From Micavibrio aeruginosavorus (lineage in GTDB: Bacteria; Pseudomonadota; Alphaproteobacteria; Micavibrionales; Micavibrionaceae): a stretch of DNA of 64,000 nt. Each line of letters starts with the position of its first letter. Position 1 is the first letter of the stretch. The notes below the pieces were generated by a model that saw only the letters and a program-made list of their open reading frames with translations, was not told the origin of the DNA and did no database searches. This document shows positions 1 to 10,408 of this stretch, piece by piece. Location of the stretch: contig CP066681.1 in NCBI GenBank assembly GCA_016432265.1, positions 956,342 to 1,020,341 of the forward strand, read 5' to 3'. Position numbers and translations under genes: made by a program.

Positions 1-2456
<2,456 letters not shown>

Positions 2457-2461
2457 ATACC

Positions 2462-2476
2462 GTTCTCTAAAAGTTC
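2462..2476 (-). promoter_or_regulatory. LexA (SOS) box upstream of uvrA
   Basis: The plus strand reads GTTC, seven bases, GTTC, a perfect match to the direct-repeat LexA operator of alphaproteobacteria. It lies 5 bp upstream of the uvrA start codon, overlapping the ribosome-binding region, so LexA bound here would block uvrA expression. No similar box was found before uvrC. Confidence 0.8.
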
Positions 2477-2597
2477 TACCCGGATGCCATTTATATGGGA
2501 TTCGCCGTGCTCTTGGCTAGTGTCTTTTTGCGCATAAAAAACCTGCCGGGCAGGGTGAAGAGCTTTAGAATAATGTCGGGTTTGGGAATTGATTCTG

Positions 2598-2608
2598 TTG
2601 CATTACAC
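2598..2608 (+). repeat. TTGCATTACAC motif, copy 1 (flanks MarR-like gene)
   Basis: An 11-base motif that recurs in inverted orientation at 3216-3226, on the other side of the MarR-like gene. The spacing and orientation are compatible with an operator pair, but this is only inference. The rest of 2477-2722 holds nothing gene-like. Confidence 0.4.
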
Positions 2609-2722
2609 TTTAAAAATATCCGGACTCCCTGATTAGGGGAGGCGCAACGATGACCCGCTCCCTATAAATGGAGTCCATATCCGGAGTGAATCTTTTCTGA
2701 TTACGCTGGGCCTAAGGCAATA

Positions 2723-3058
2723 TCACGCCGCTGAGCGCTGTTCGAGGCTGCGCAGCAACTGACGAACCAGATTTGCGCCGGCTGGCGTCAGGTAAATCTC
2801 CTTGCGGCGCAATTCCTGCGGCGAAAAGTTGACTTTTACCAGTCCGCCTGCCGGGCTTCGGCTGCCGGAGAGGGCGGCGACAATCCTGGAAATGGTTGAC
2901 AGGCAAATGCCGGTGCGGCGCGCCAGATCGGTCAGGCTCAGCCCTTCGGCCTGCGCGATTTCCGCAAGGCACAGGGCATATTGAATCGGGAACTCAGGGT
3001 CGATTCTGCGCAGGTTCTGCAGTAGCCTGACCAGACTTCCGTAATTCTCTCTCGTCAT
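2723..3058 (-). CDS. MarR-like winged-helix regulator
   Basis: Predicted 111-aa DNA-binding regulator. A helix-turn-helix is clear at about residues 40-64 (LSLTDLARRTGICLSTISRI), followed by a wing with basic residues and the LTPAG segment typical of MarR-type winged helices around residue 90. It is shorter than the usual 140-160 aa MarR protein and lacks most of the C-terminal dimerisation helix. It is transcribed in the same direction as the pentapeptide gene 200 bp upstream. Copies of TTGCATTACAC sit on both sides of it. Target genes are unknown; autoregulation is inference. MarR membership is moderately sure. Confidence 0.7.
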   Translation of the reverse strand: MTRENYGSLVRLLQNLRRIDPEFPIQYALCLAEIAQAEGLSLTDLARRTGICLSTISRIVAALSGSRSPAGGLVKVNFSPQELRRKEIYLTPAGANLVRQLLRSLEQRSAA

Positions 3059-3215
3059 CGATATTCCATCCCACCCGGTTGAAATATTGCGTTGCGGTCT
3101 GTGCCGCTATGGGATGCCGATCCATGTGTATTGAGTCTCCACCCACCCATGAAATATGGATCGTCATGTCTAACCCCATGCAGACAGTATGGTACTACTA
3201 TAAATTGCAGCAATC

Positions 3216-3226
3216 GTGTAATGCAA
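3216..3226 (-). repeat. TTGCATTACAC motif, copy 2 (inverted)
   Basis: On the plus strand this is GTGTAATGCAA, the exact reverse complement of 2598-2608. It lies about 160 bp upstream of the MarR-like start and forms part of a wider imperfect dyad with TTGCAGC at 3205-3211. Confidence 0.4.
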
Positions 3227-3260
3227 AAGCAACAAATAAATCAAGTTTTCCACATGGGTA

Positions 3261-3944
3261 TCAGGCTACCCGTTTTCCAGTATCGATGGGCAACCATAAG
3301 GTGCGGGTGCTTGCCAGTTGTTCGATCAGGCCGGCGTGGCGATGGGCAAAGGTAAAGATCTCCGATGCCGTTTCCCGGGACTGTGGGGCAAAGGGCAGAT
3401 GAAAGCCGTTGTGTCCCAGCAGCAGCGTCCGGTCGAGGCAGGTCACCATATGCGAAAGCCCGCGCAGTACCAGTGGCGGTTGTGAAAACAGGCAGGGCAT
3501 ATCATTAGTCGCCATAAACACCAGCCTGTGCAGGCAGGCCGCGTCGATAAAGTTGAGATCCAGCGCCGAGAGTGTATCGAACACGCAGGCGTTGAGGCGG
3601 GCGCCCGCGATATCCGTGGCACCGAACAGTGTGCCGCGGAACGATGCGCCTGTCATCTGCGCCTCGCATAACGCGGCGCTGTGCAGCTGGGCGTTATCAA
3701 ACACGGCATAGTCCAGGCAGGATTCGGAGAGGTTGGCTCCGGTCAGGTTGGCCTCCTGCAGGCAGGCGCGTTGCAGTTGCGCGCCGTCCAGTTGGGCGTT
3801 GCTGAGGTTGGCATGGCGCAAGTCGGCGCCTTTTAAGGATAGGCCCTGCGCCACGGCGGTTTCGGCGCAGTTGCGGACATCTTCATGATCGCCTGCGAAC
3901 AGCGGGCGCCGGGTGTGCATTTCCCTGATAACAATACGAGGCAT
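3261..3944 (-). CDS. Pentapeptide-repeat protein
   Basis: 227-aa protein with consecutive A(D/N)LxxA-type pentapeptides from about residue 38 to 120 (GADLRHANLSNAQLDGAQLQ and so on). These fold into a right-handed quadrilateral beta-helix in known family members. The N-terminal 35 residues and the C-terminal 100 residues (rich in His, Leu and Cys) are not repeats. There is no signal peptide, so it is probably cytoplasmic. Some family members mimic DNA and protect gyrase, but nothing here shows that. A GGGAG ribosome site lies 12 bases before the ATG. A perfect 7-bp inverted repeat lies 27 bp upstream. Function unknown. Confidence 0.8.
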   Translation of the reverse strand: MPRIVIREMHTRRPLFAGDHEDVRNCAETAVAQGLSLKGADLRHANLSNAQLDGAQLQRACLQEANLTGANLSESCLDYAVFDNAQLHSAALCEAQMTGASFRGTLFGATDIAGARLNACVFDTLSALDLNFIDAACLHRLVFMATNDMPCLFSQPPLVLRGLSHMVTCLDRTLLLGHNGFHLPFAPQSRETASEIFTFAHRHAGLIEQLASTRTLWLPIDTGKRVA

Positions 3945-3970
3945 GATTTTTAATACTCCCTTACTTTAGT

Positions 3971-3990
3971 TGATTACATGCAAGTAATCA
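3971..3990. promoter_or_regulatory. Inverted repeat upstream of pentapeptide gene
   Basis: TGATTAC-N6-GTAATCA, a perfect 20-bp dyad in the very AT-rich leader of the pentapeptide gene. Its size fits a dimeric regulator operator. The nearest candidate is the MarR-like protein encoded just downstream, which is inference. Confidence 0.45.
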
Positions 3991-4125
3991 TAAAAAATCG
4001 TCACATAAATAATATAACTACCTATAGTTGATATTTTTGATGGAAAGTCAAGCCCTTTGCCTTGCGATGCGGGGCGGGGTGGCGCGCGGTGGAAATTCCG
4101 GCGGGAACGATTTAGTATCATTCCC

Positions 4126-6006
4126 ATGGAAAATAGCGACAAATCACCCGGAACGGCTCTGGCCCGCGGGGCGGCGCTGATCGGCAATTTCGCCCGGTCT
4201 TTGCCCGAAACGCCGGGCGTCTATCGTATGCTGGATGCGGCGGGCGGCGTTCTTTATGTGGGCAAGGCCAGGGCGCTGCGCCGCCGTGTCACGTCCTATA
4301 CCCAGACCGAGAAACTGCCGATACGGCTGCAGCGGATGGTGGCTGAGACGGCGGACATGGTGTTCGTCCACACCCATACCGAGGTTGAGGCGCTGCTACT
4401 GGAATCGAATCTGATCAAGAAACTCAAGCCGCGATTCAATGTGCTGCTGCGTGATGACAAATCTTTCCCGTATATCCTGATCACCCGCGATCATGACTTC
4501 CCGCTGCTGACCAAGCACCGCGGCGCGCACAATCGCAAGGGCGATTATTTTGGCCCGTTTGCCTCCGTGGTTTCGGTCAATCATACGGTTGCCATCCTGC
4601 AGCGGGCTTTCATGTTGCGGAATTGCGCGGATACGGTGTTCGCGAACCGCAGCCGCCCATGCCTGCAATATCACATCAAGCGCTGCACGGCGCCCTGCGT
4701 CGGGCTGGTCAGCCAGCAGGATTACGCCGGGCAGGTCAGACTGGCCCACGATTTCCTGTCGGGAAAAAGCCGCGAAGTGCAGGATTCTTTTGTGCAGCAG
4801 ATGCAGCAGGCCAGCGCTGTGCAGAATTACGAGGAAGCCGCCAAATTCCGCGACCGCATCCGGGCCTTGACCCTGATCCAGTCGTCGCAGGATGTGAATG
4901 TCGAAGGGCTGGGTGACGCCGATGTCGTCGGTCTGTGGCGCGAGAACGGGCGCAGTTGCGTCATGGTGTTCTTCTTTCGCGGAGGGCAGAATTTCGGCAA
5001 TCGCGCTTATTTTCCACGGCATAACGCCGAGGAACCGGACGAAGCCCTGCTCGGGGCTTTTCTGGCGCAATTTTACGAGAACAAGCCGGCACCGCGCGAA
5101 ATCCTGCTCAGCCATCCGGTGGAGGAAGCAGCATTGCTGGAACAGGCGCTGAACGAGAAGAACGCCGGGCGTTTCAAGGTGCGTCTGGCGGTGCCAGAGA
5201 AGGGGCAAAAGAAGCGTTTGGTCGAACTGGTTGTGCGGAACGCCCGTGAAGCGCTGGAGCGTGAAGCGTTGCAACTGGCAGGCACGGGAAAATTGCTGGA
5301 GGGCGTGGCGGCGCTATTCGATCTCGACGAGACGCCGCAGCGGATAGAAGTCTACGATAATAGCCATATCGCCGGAACGAACATGGTGGGGGCGATGATC
5401 GTGGCGGGGCCGGAAGGCTTCCGCAAAAACGCTTACCGAAAATTCAATATCCGCGAGGCCGCGGCAGCCGATGATTACGGTATGATGCGCGAAGTCATGC
5501 AGCGCCGCTTCGCCAAAGCCATGGAGGAAGGCCGCGGGCCGGAGACGGAAGGTTGGCCGGACGTTCTTCTGATCGATGGCGGTCAGGGGCAATTCAATGC
5601 CGTTCATGCCGCCCTTGAGGATATGGGCATAGCCGGCAGCCTGACGCTGGTGTCGATCGCCAAGGGGCCGGATCGTAACGCAGGGCGCGAGAAATTCTTT
5701 ATGGCGGGGCGCCCCATGTTCCAGTTGCCGGTCGATGACCCGGTATTGCACTATCTACAGCGCTTGCGGGACGAGGCGCACCGTTTTGCCATCGGGTCGC
5801 ACCGTGCCCGGCGCTCAAAACAGATCGCAATCTCGCCGCTTGATGACGTGCCGGGAATCGGCGCCAAGCGCAAGAAGGCGTTGCTGCTGCATTTCGGCTC
5901 GGCGCAGGAAGTTGCGCGCGCAGGCGTTCAGGATCTGCGGCAGGTCGAGGGCATTTCGGATGCCGTGGCGGAAAAGATTTATCATTATTTCCACGATAAT
6001 TTATAA
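4126..6006 (+). CDS. uvrC: UvrABC excinuclease subunit C
   Basis: 626-aa nuclease that makes both incisions in nucleotide excision repair. Domains in order: GIY-YIG nuclease near residues 20-100 (TPGVYR and VLYVGKA visible); a Cys-rich segment (CLQYHIKRCTAPC); a UVR helix pair near residue 230 (NYEEAAKFRDRI); the RNase H-like endonuclease domain (IEVYDNSHIAGT, LLIDGGQGQ); and tandem helix-hairpin-helix motifs at the C-terminus (VPGIGAKRKKALL). The ATG at 4126 is preferred over an in-frame start at 4057, because the extra 23 residues are not conserved-looking and the GIY-YIG spacing is then normal. It lies 1.7 kb from uvrA on the opposite strand. Firm identification. Confidence 0.97.
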   Translation: MENSDKSPGTALARGAALIGNFARSLPETPGVYRMLDAAGGVLYVGKARALRRRVTSYTQTEKLPIRLQRMVAETADMVFVHTHTEVEALLLESNLIKKLKPRFNVLLRDDKSFPYILITRDHDFPLLTKHRGAHNRKGDYFGPFASVVSVNHTVAILQRAFMLRNCADTVFANRSRPCLQYHIKRCTAPCVGLVSQQDYAGQVRLAHDFLSGKSREVQDSFVQQMQQASAVQNYEEAAKFRDRIRALTLIQSSQDVNVEGLGDADVVGLWRENGRSCVMVFFFRGGQNFGNRAYFPRHNAEEPDEALLGAFLAQFYENKPAPREILLSHPVEEAALLEQALNEKNAGRFKVRLAVPEKGQKKRLVELVVRNAREALEREALQLAGTGKLLEGVAALFDLDETPQRIEVYDNSHIAGTNMVGAMIVAGPEGFRKNAYRKFNIREAAAADDYGMMREVMQRRFAKAMEEGRGPETEGWPDVLLIDGGQGQFNAVHAALEDMGIAGSLTLVSIAKGPDRNAGREKFFMAGRPMFQLPVDDPVLHYLQRLRDEAHRFAIGSHRARRSKQIAISPLDDVPGIGAKRKKALLLHFGSAQEVARAGVQDLRQVEGISDAVAEKIYHYFHDNL

Positions 6007-6213
6007 GAAAAATATTGTTTTTTTTCAGCGTGTTGTCACTTTTTCTGGATTTTTTTCGTAAACTTACGCTTGCAGTGAGCGGGCTGGGCTGGTAACGTCC
6101 GGCTCATTCAGATTATTGAATTTTGGAAGGGCTATCGGGTGCCATCTTGGGGTGCCGGGTTTCCTTTCAAACGACGAAACCCAAAGGCGCAAACCAGAAG
6201 GAAGAAACACAAT
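6007..6213 (+). other. Intergenic leader of the bactofilin gene
   Basis: About 200 bp with no supported gene. It starts with T-rich runs after uvrC. Near 6136-6160 there are two GGGTGCC-like copies, followed by a hairpin with arms GGGTTTC / GAAACCC (about 6158-6183) just before the ribosome site. This may be a structured 5' leader; I recognise no known riboswitch. Confidence 0.35.
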
Positions 6214-6963
6214 ATGTTTCATCGTCCCAAGACCGAACAACCCGACAGCGAATCCGTCGTGACGGCGGAAGCAGCTCCTGTCGCCAGTGAGCCGACTACC
6301 ACTTTTAGCAAACCCGAGGAAAAGAATATGAACGCTACAAACAACGAACAACAGGACAATACTCAAGCCCCGCGTATCGACATTCCGGGCGGCGCCGCCG
6401 CCTTTCAGCGTCCGGGTGCCGTGCAGCCGGGCCGTGTCGTCCCCCCGGGTTCCGCCTATGCGGCGGCACCGGCTGCTGCCTATGCCACGCCAGGCAGCTA
6501 CAACACTGCAAGCGCGGCTACGCGTACCGCGGCCGATGGCCGCCGTCTGGTGATCGGTGAAGGCATCAGTATTTCCGGCGAGATCGAAGCTTGCGACACG
6601 CTGGTTGTTGAAGGTACCGTGGAAGCTGCTCTGAAAGGCGCGCGCATTCTGGAAGTCTCTGAGACCGGTACGTTCTACGGCACAGTCGAAATCGACGAAT
6701 GCACGATCGCTGGTCGCTTTGAAGGCGACATCACTGTGAACGGGCGTCTGACCATTCGTGCAACCGGTTCCATCACCGGCACGATGGCATACAAGGAACT
6801 GGCTGTTGAAGCCGGTGCTACGGTTGACGGCAAAATCACTCCTTTGTCCGCAAAGGGGGTAGCGAAGGCTGAAAAGCCGGGAAAGTCGCTTAAGGCAGCC
6901 CGCCGCGACGCCGATAACGACGCCGGCCAGCTGCCCTTCGGTGGTTCCATCGAAGCTGCCTAA
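6214..6963 (+). CDS. Bactofilin (polymer-forming cytoskeletal protein)
   Basis: 249-aa cytoskeletal scaffold candidate. The C-terminal half (about residues 108-205) is the bactofilin beta-helix core, with the regular G-x-hydrophobic pattern (LVVEGTVEAALKGARILEVS, GRFEGDITVNGRLTIRATGS). The N-terminal 100 residues are disordered and rich in Pro, Ala, Thr and Gln. The ATG at 6214 has AGGAAG 9 bases upstream. A second in-frame ATG at 6328 has an even better GAGGA site, so a shorter form is possible. Bactofilins polymerise without nucleotide at the membrane and organise wall synthesis or polar structures; which role applies here is unknown. No peptidase partner of the M23 type is next door. Confidence 0.92.
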   Translation: MFHRPKTEQPDSESVVTAEAAPVASEPTTTFSKPEEKNMNATNNEQQDNTQAPRIDIPGGAAAFQRPGAVQPGRVVPPGSAYAAAPAAAYATPGSYNTASAATRTAADGRRLVIGEGISISGEIEACDTLVVEGTVEAALKGARILEVSETGTFYGTVEIDECTIAGRFEGDITVNGRLTIRATGSITGTMAYKELAVEAGATVDGKITPLSAKGVAKAEKPGKSLKAARRDADNDAGQLPFGGSIEAA

Positions 6964-7030
6964 CTGAAATATCACAAGGCCATTACGGGCCCCTACAAGC
7001 ATAAAATGGGTGAAAAGGGGTTCGGTTGCC

Positions 7031-7591
7031 ATGATGACATTTACCAACCATTTATTACGCTATGTAAGCGTAACGGCGCGGAGGAAAGGTCGTTTGACTT
7101 TTTCCTCCCGCGATGCCTTGTCGCTGATTGTCCTCGCGGGCCTGCCGTTTGTGATGATTAGCTCACTTTCGATCAACCGCGCTATGCATCATAACGAGGC
7201 CTACGCTTCGGTGATGCAGGAAGGCATGCAGCAGAATGAATCGGAACGATCGATCCGTGCGCTGGCGTCTCAGTTGAAGTCGGATCCGGCGTTTTTCCTG
7301 CGTATGAACGGAGGCCAGCTTGGAGATGTTCTAAGCGCCCCGGGATTGCAACGTGCGGATGGCGATATGGCGGTCTGGCAATATCGTAACCATGAATGCG
7401 TTATTGATCTGTTTATTGCCGATCAGGGGCGGGGCGGCGTCATTCATTATGAAATGCGGGATCGCGCGAAAAAGCCCGTACGAGGCGCAGGAGAACCCGA
7501 AGGGTTTACGACCGTCCGGCAGCGTGCCTGTCTGAAATCCATCATCGCCGGGCATGATGGCATAGACGCGCTGAGGCTTGCCTCCCGTTAG
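7031..7591 (+). CDS. Membrane-anchored protein of unknown function
   Basis: 186 aa if the ATG at 7031 is used; a GTG at 7010 in the same frame is also possible, and an AAGGGG site precedes 7031. One hydrophobic segment near residues 30-50 (LSLIVLAGLPFVMISSLSI) is followed by a soluble, presumably periplasmic, part. That part has a recognisable C-terminal pattern (VWQYRNHECVIDLFI, then a Cys near the end), which suggests a disulfide. The spacing to bactofilin is 67 bp on the same strand, so co-transcription is likely. I do not recognise the family. Confidence 0.7.
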   Translation: MMTFTNHLLRYVSVTARRKGRLTFSSRDALSLIVLAGLPFVMISSLSINRAMHHNEAYASVMQEGMQQNESERSIRALASQLKSDPAFFLRMNGGQLGDVLSAPGLQRADGDMAVWQYRNHECVIDLFIADQGRGGVIHYEMRDRAKKPVRGAGEPEGFTTVRQRACLKSIIAGHDGIDALRLASR

Positions 7592-7594
7592 GCG

Positions 7595-8233
7595 TCAGGC
7601 CGTTTTCTCTTTATAGCCGCATACCTTATATACAGGACATTCTGCGCAGAGCGGTGTTCTGGCCTTGCAGATATAGCGGCCATGCAGAATCAGCCAATGA
7701 TGGGCATGGCGGCGGAATTCCCGGGGAACGACCTCTTCCAGCTTGTCTTCCACTTGTTCCACTGTTTTTCCGGGGGCAAGGCCCGTGCGGTTGCACACAC
7801 GGAAAATATGGGTGTCGACCGCCATGGTTTCCTGACCGCAAGCGATGTTTAACACGACATTCGCTGTCTTGCGCCCCACGCCCGGCAGTTTGACCAGTTC
7901 ATCACGCGTGCGGGGGATACCACCATTATAATCGCGCACCAGAATACCCGAGAGCGCAATCACGTTCCTGGCTTTGCTGTTATAAAGGCCGATGGTTTTG
8001 ATGTAATCCTTCAGCCCGTCTTCGCCAAGCCGCAGCATTTTCTGCGGAGTGTCGGCTTTGGCAAACAGGGCCTTGGTGGCTTTATTGACGCCCTTATCGG
8101 TCGCCTGCGCCGATAAAACCACCGCCACCAGAAGCGTGTAAGGATTGACATACTCCAGCTCTCCTTTCGGCTCAGGGTCGCGCGTTTGCAGGGTTTCAAA
8201 GAAAGTACGGATTTGCCTGGCTGTCATTGTCAT
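7595..8233 (-). CDS. nth: Endonuclease III
   Basis: 212-aa DNA glycosylase/AP lyase for oxidised pyrimidines (base-excision repair). The helix-hairpin-helix LPGVGRKTANVVLN is followed by the GPD segment with the catalytic aspartate (AVDTHIFRVCNRTGL). The C-terminus carries the 4Fe-4S ligands spaced C-x6-C-x2-C-x5-C. Length is normal for the family. It converges on the preceding gene with only 3 bp between stop codons, and no terminator is visible. Identification is firm. Confidence 0.97.
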   Translation of the reverse strand: MTMTARQIRTFFETLQTRDPEPKGELEYVNPYTLLVAVVLSAQATDKGVNKATKALFAKADTPQKMLRLGEDGLKDYIKTIGLYNSKARNVIALSGILVRDYNGGIPRTRDELVKLPGVGRKTANVVLNIACGQETMAVDTHIFRVCNRTGLAPGKTVEQVEDKLEEVVPREFRRHAHHWLILHGRYICKARTPLCAECPVYKVCGYKEKTA

Positions 8234-8257
8234 GAAGCTATTTTATTCCCGATACCG

Positions 8258-8272
8258 TATTGATTATCAATA
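8258..8272. promoter_or_regulatory. 15-bp palindrome between nth and the 8345 gene
   Basis: TATTGAT-T-ATCAATA, a perfect dyad with a single central base, lying 25 bp upstream of nth in the divergent intergenic region. The half-sites resemble FNR arms (TTGAT/ATCAA), but the spacer is one base rather than four, so it is not an FNR box. It could be an operator for an unknown regulator. Confidence 0.35.
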
Positions 8273-8344
8273 TAAATATGACTTTTTCTTGCGGGGGGGC
8301 GGAAAACCTATTACTGTGCCCGCTTAATAGGGAGATTGTTTTTG

Positions 8345-8836
8345 ATGTTCGGAGATAAGCGCACTTTTCTTGAGTTGTTCAATGCCCGCAGTTCAAGCTT
8401 GCAGGCCGATGGCGGTTTGTCGGCGGCACAAAAAAGGCAGATAGATATTCTGGAGGATTTTCTCGCCGGGCTGTCGAACGATCAGGTGCAATTTGAGATT
8501 GATGTTGTCAACTTCGACATGGTCATCACGATGCAAACCGGGCAGAAAATGAGTTATGTCCCGTTCACGCTGACCGATAAGGATGTGCGCATCCTCGGGA
8601 ACAGCCCGGAGAATTTTGATCTCAATTATGATTTCCGTCGCCAGCGTCTGGTTGAGCTGCTGGCTCAGGAATTAAGCGTACGGGCTGAAGCGATTGCGGT
8701 CATGAGTGCCGCTACTGAATATCTGATGCAAAAAGAGCGGAAAGCCGTAGCCCCGGTGCCTGCCGTCGTGGCCGCGCCCGCTGCGCCCGCAGCCCCTGCG
8801 GCGGCATCGGCCCCGAAAGTGCCTCAGGTGTCTTGA
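8345..8836 (+). CDS. Conserved-looking cytoplasmic protein, unknown
   Basis: 163-aa acidic protein. The ATG at 8345 is chosen because GGAG at 8331-8334 is 10 bases upstream, whereas the upstream in-frame TTG at 8336 would abut that site. Residues 1-120 look folded, with mixed helices and a VQFEIDVVNFDMVITM strand-rich segment. The last 35 residues are an Ala/Pro-rich tail (low complexity, APAAPAAPAA), probably disordered. There is no signal peptide or membrane segment. I recognise no family. Confidence 0.7.
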   Translation: MFGDKRTFLELFNARSSSLQADGGLSAAQKRQIDILEDFLAGLSNDQVQFEIDVVNFDMVITMQTGQKMSYVPFTLTDKDVRILGNSPENFDLNYDFRRQRLVELLAQELSVRAEAIAVMSAATEYLMQKERKAVAPVPAVVAAPAAPAAPAAASAPKVPQVS

Positions 8837-8891
8837 TCTTGATGCCAAGAAACGGATTGGCCGTGATCACCATCGCAGTTAATTTACGCTG

Positions 8892-9731
8892 ATGAGCGAT
8901 ATCTCTGAAAAAGTCATATCCGAGTCCATTGATTATATCGTGGCGCATTGGCAGGATCAGCCGGATCTTGATCATTTGGCCCGGCGCGCAGGGTACGAGC
9001 CTACTCATTTCCAGAAGGTTTTCACGCGCATGGTCGGGGTCAGCCCCAAAAAGCTCAACCAGTATATGAATGCGCGTCATGCCCGCGATCTGTTGCTTGA
9101 GGGATATTCAACTCTCGAAGCCGCATATAGCACAGGGCTTTCCGGCAACGGTCGCCTGTTCGACCTGATGGTGAATGTCGAGGCGGCCACGCCGGGTGAA
9201 GTGCAAAAAAGGGGGCGCGGCCTGTGTATTTGCTACGGATTCCACCCCTCGCCGATGGGGGATATGCTGATCGCTGAAACGGGGCGCGGCATTTGCTGGC
9301 TGGGTTTTGTCGTCGATGAAGACAGGAATGTCCCTTTGCAGCGCCTTCTGAAATACTGGCCCTTAGCCGATTTTAGCGAAAATGAAAGCGATACACGGCA
9401 AACGGCGGAACGGATGCTGGATATCTGGCGCGGCAAAAGATCGCCCAAACTCGACATTCATTTATACGGCACCAACTTCCAGATTCAGGTCTGGCGGGCC
9501 TTGCTCAAGATTCCCTGCGGTGGGGCGGTGAGTTATCAGGATGTGGCTTCGTACCTCGGCAAGCCCAAGGCCAGCCGCGCGGTGGGCGGGGCGGTAGGGG
9601 CGAACCCGATATCCTTGTTGATCCCTTGCCACCGCGTGATCCAGTCTACGGGGATTATTGAGAATTACGGTTGGGGCACGCCACGTAAGAAGCTGATATT
9701 GGCGTTAGAAGCCCAGAACATCGCGCATTGA
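8892..9731 (+). CDS. AraC-type HTH fused to O6-alkylguanine-DNA alkyltransferase
   Basis: 279 aa. Residues about 8-90 form an AraC-family helix-turn-helix (PTHFQKVFTRMVGVSPKKLNQ). Residues about 100-279 form the methylated-DNA-protein-cysteine methyltransferase domain with acceptor Cys246 in the PCHRV motif and the expected GWG..RKK tail. It repairs O6-methylguanine by suicidal transfer and may regulate an alkylation response. The N-terminal zinc/phosphotriester domain of E. coli Ada is absent, so the usual Ada activation switch is missing. The gene overlaps the end of dapB tail-to-tail by 27 bp. Confidence 0.93.
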   Translation: MSDISEKVISESIDYIVAHWQDQPDLDHLARRAGYEPTHFQKVFTRMVGVSPKKLNQYMNARHARDLLLEGYSTLEAAYSTGLSGNGRLFDLMVNVEAATPGEVQKRGRGLCICYGFHPSPMGDMLIAETGRGICWLGFVVDEDRNVPLQRLLKYWPLADFSENESDTRQTAERMLDIWRGKRSPKLDIHLYGTNFQIQVWRALLKIPCGGAVSYQDVASYLGKPKASRAVGGAVGANPISLLIPCHRVIQSTGIIENYGWGTPRKKLILALEAQNIAH

Positions 9732-10406
9732 ATAAAGCCCGTAATTTTGCCCGGACAGCCATTGGGCTGCGCGCAGAGCCCCTTTGGCGAACAGACTGCG
9801 GTCATGGGCGCGGTGGCCGAGTTCAAGCCGCTCGCCGGAGCCTAAAAAACTGACCGTATGTTCCCCGATCACATCGCCCCCGCGTTGCACGGCATATCCC
9901 ACGGTTCCACGCTCACGCTTGCCGCTGCGGTCATAAGGCGCGGTTTGCCGTCCCGTGGCTTTGCCCAGCATCAAGGCCGTGCCCGACGGAGCGTCGACTT
10001 TGTGATGGTGATGGGTTTCCAATATTTCAATATCATAGTCAGGCCCGAGACGGGCTGAGGCTTGCTCCACCAGTACCGCCAGAAGATTGATGCCGATGCT
10101 CATATTCGCGGAAAATAGCAACGGACATTCCTTGGTGGCATCTCTCATTTCCTGCATGTCGGCGGTCGTCAGCCCTGTTGTGCCGACGACCAGAGGCTTA
10201 TGGTGCTTGGCGGCCAGCCAAATATGCTGACGGGTGGCGGAGGGGGTGGTGAAGTCGATGATGACGTCAGCGCTAAGGAGCTGTTCGGGGCTGTCCTGGG
10301 ATGTTGTTCCCACGCTATAGGATAGATCCGGCCATGCTCCGGATTCCAGTTCCCTCACCAGCATTTGGCCCATGCGGCCCTTATATCCCGCGATCCCGAC
10401 ACGCAT
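9705..10406 (-). CDS. dapB: 4-hydroxy-tetrahydrodipicolinate reductase
   Basis: 233-aa NAD(P)H-dependent reductase of the diaminopimelate/lysine pathway. The dinucleotide-binding motif GIAGYKGRMG is at the start. The catalytic and substrate segment ETHHHHKVDAPSGTA is near residue 140, and the C-terminus GLYSMRDVLGF is diagnostic. The ATG at 10406 is preferred over an in-frame start at 10430: it places the nucleotide motif at residue 4, with AAGGA upstream in the end of dnaJ. The gene follows the dnaJ stop by 2 bp, so it is co-transcribed with the chaperone genes. It is slightly short for the family (about 240-270 aa). Confidence 0.96.
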   Translation of the reverse strand: MRVGIAGYKGRMGQMLVRELESGAWPDLSYSVGTTSQDSPEQLLSADVIIDFTTPSATRQHIWLAAKHHKPLVVGTTGLTTADMQEMRDATKECPLLFSANMSIGINLLAVLVEQASARLGPDYDIEILETHHHHKVDAPSGTALMLGKATGRQTAPYDRSGKRERGTVGYAVQRGGDVIGEHTVSFLGSGERLELGHRAHDRSLFAKGALRAAQWLSGQNYGLYSMRDVLGF

Positions 10407-10408
10407 GG

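Noticed and set aside
2994-3179. 61-codon frame overlapping the MarR-like start
   Set aside because: No ribosome site, out of frame with the regulator, no conserved features.
4396-5274. 292-codon open frame antisense to uvrC
   Set aside because: It lies entirely across uvrC, which has full family motifs. The antisense protein has His/Gln-rich shadow composition and no ribosome site.
8262-8270. FNR box at the nth upstream palindrome
   Set aside because: The half-sites match but the spacer is one base, not four.
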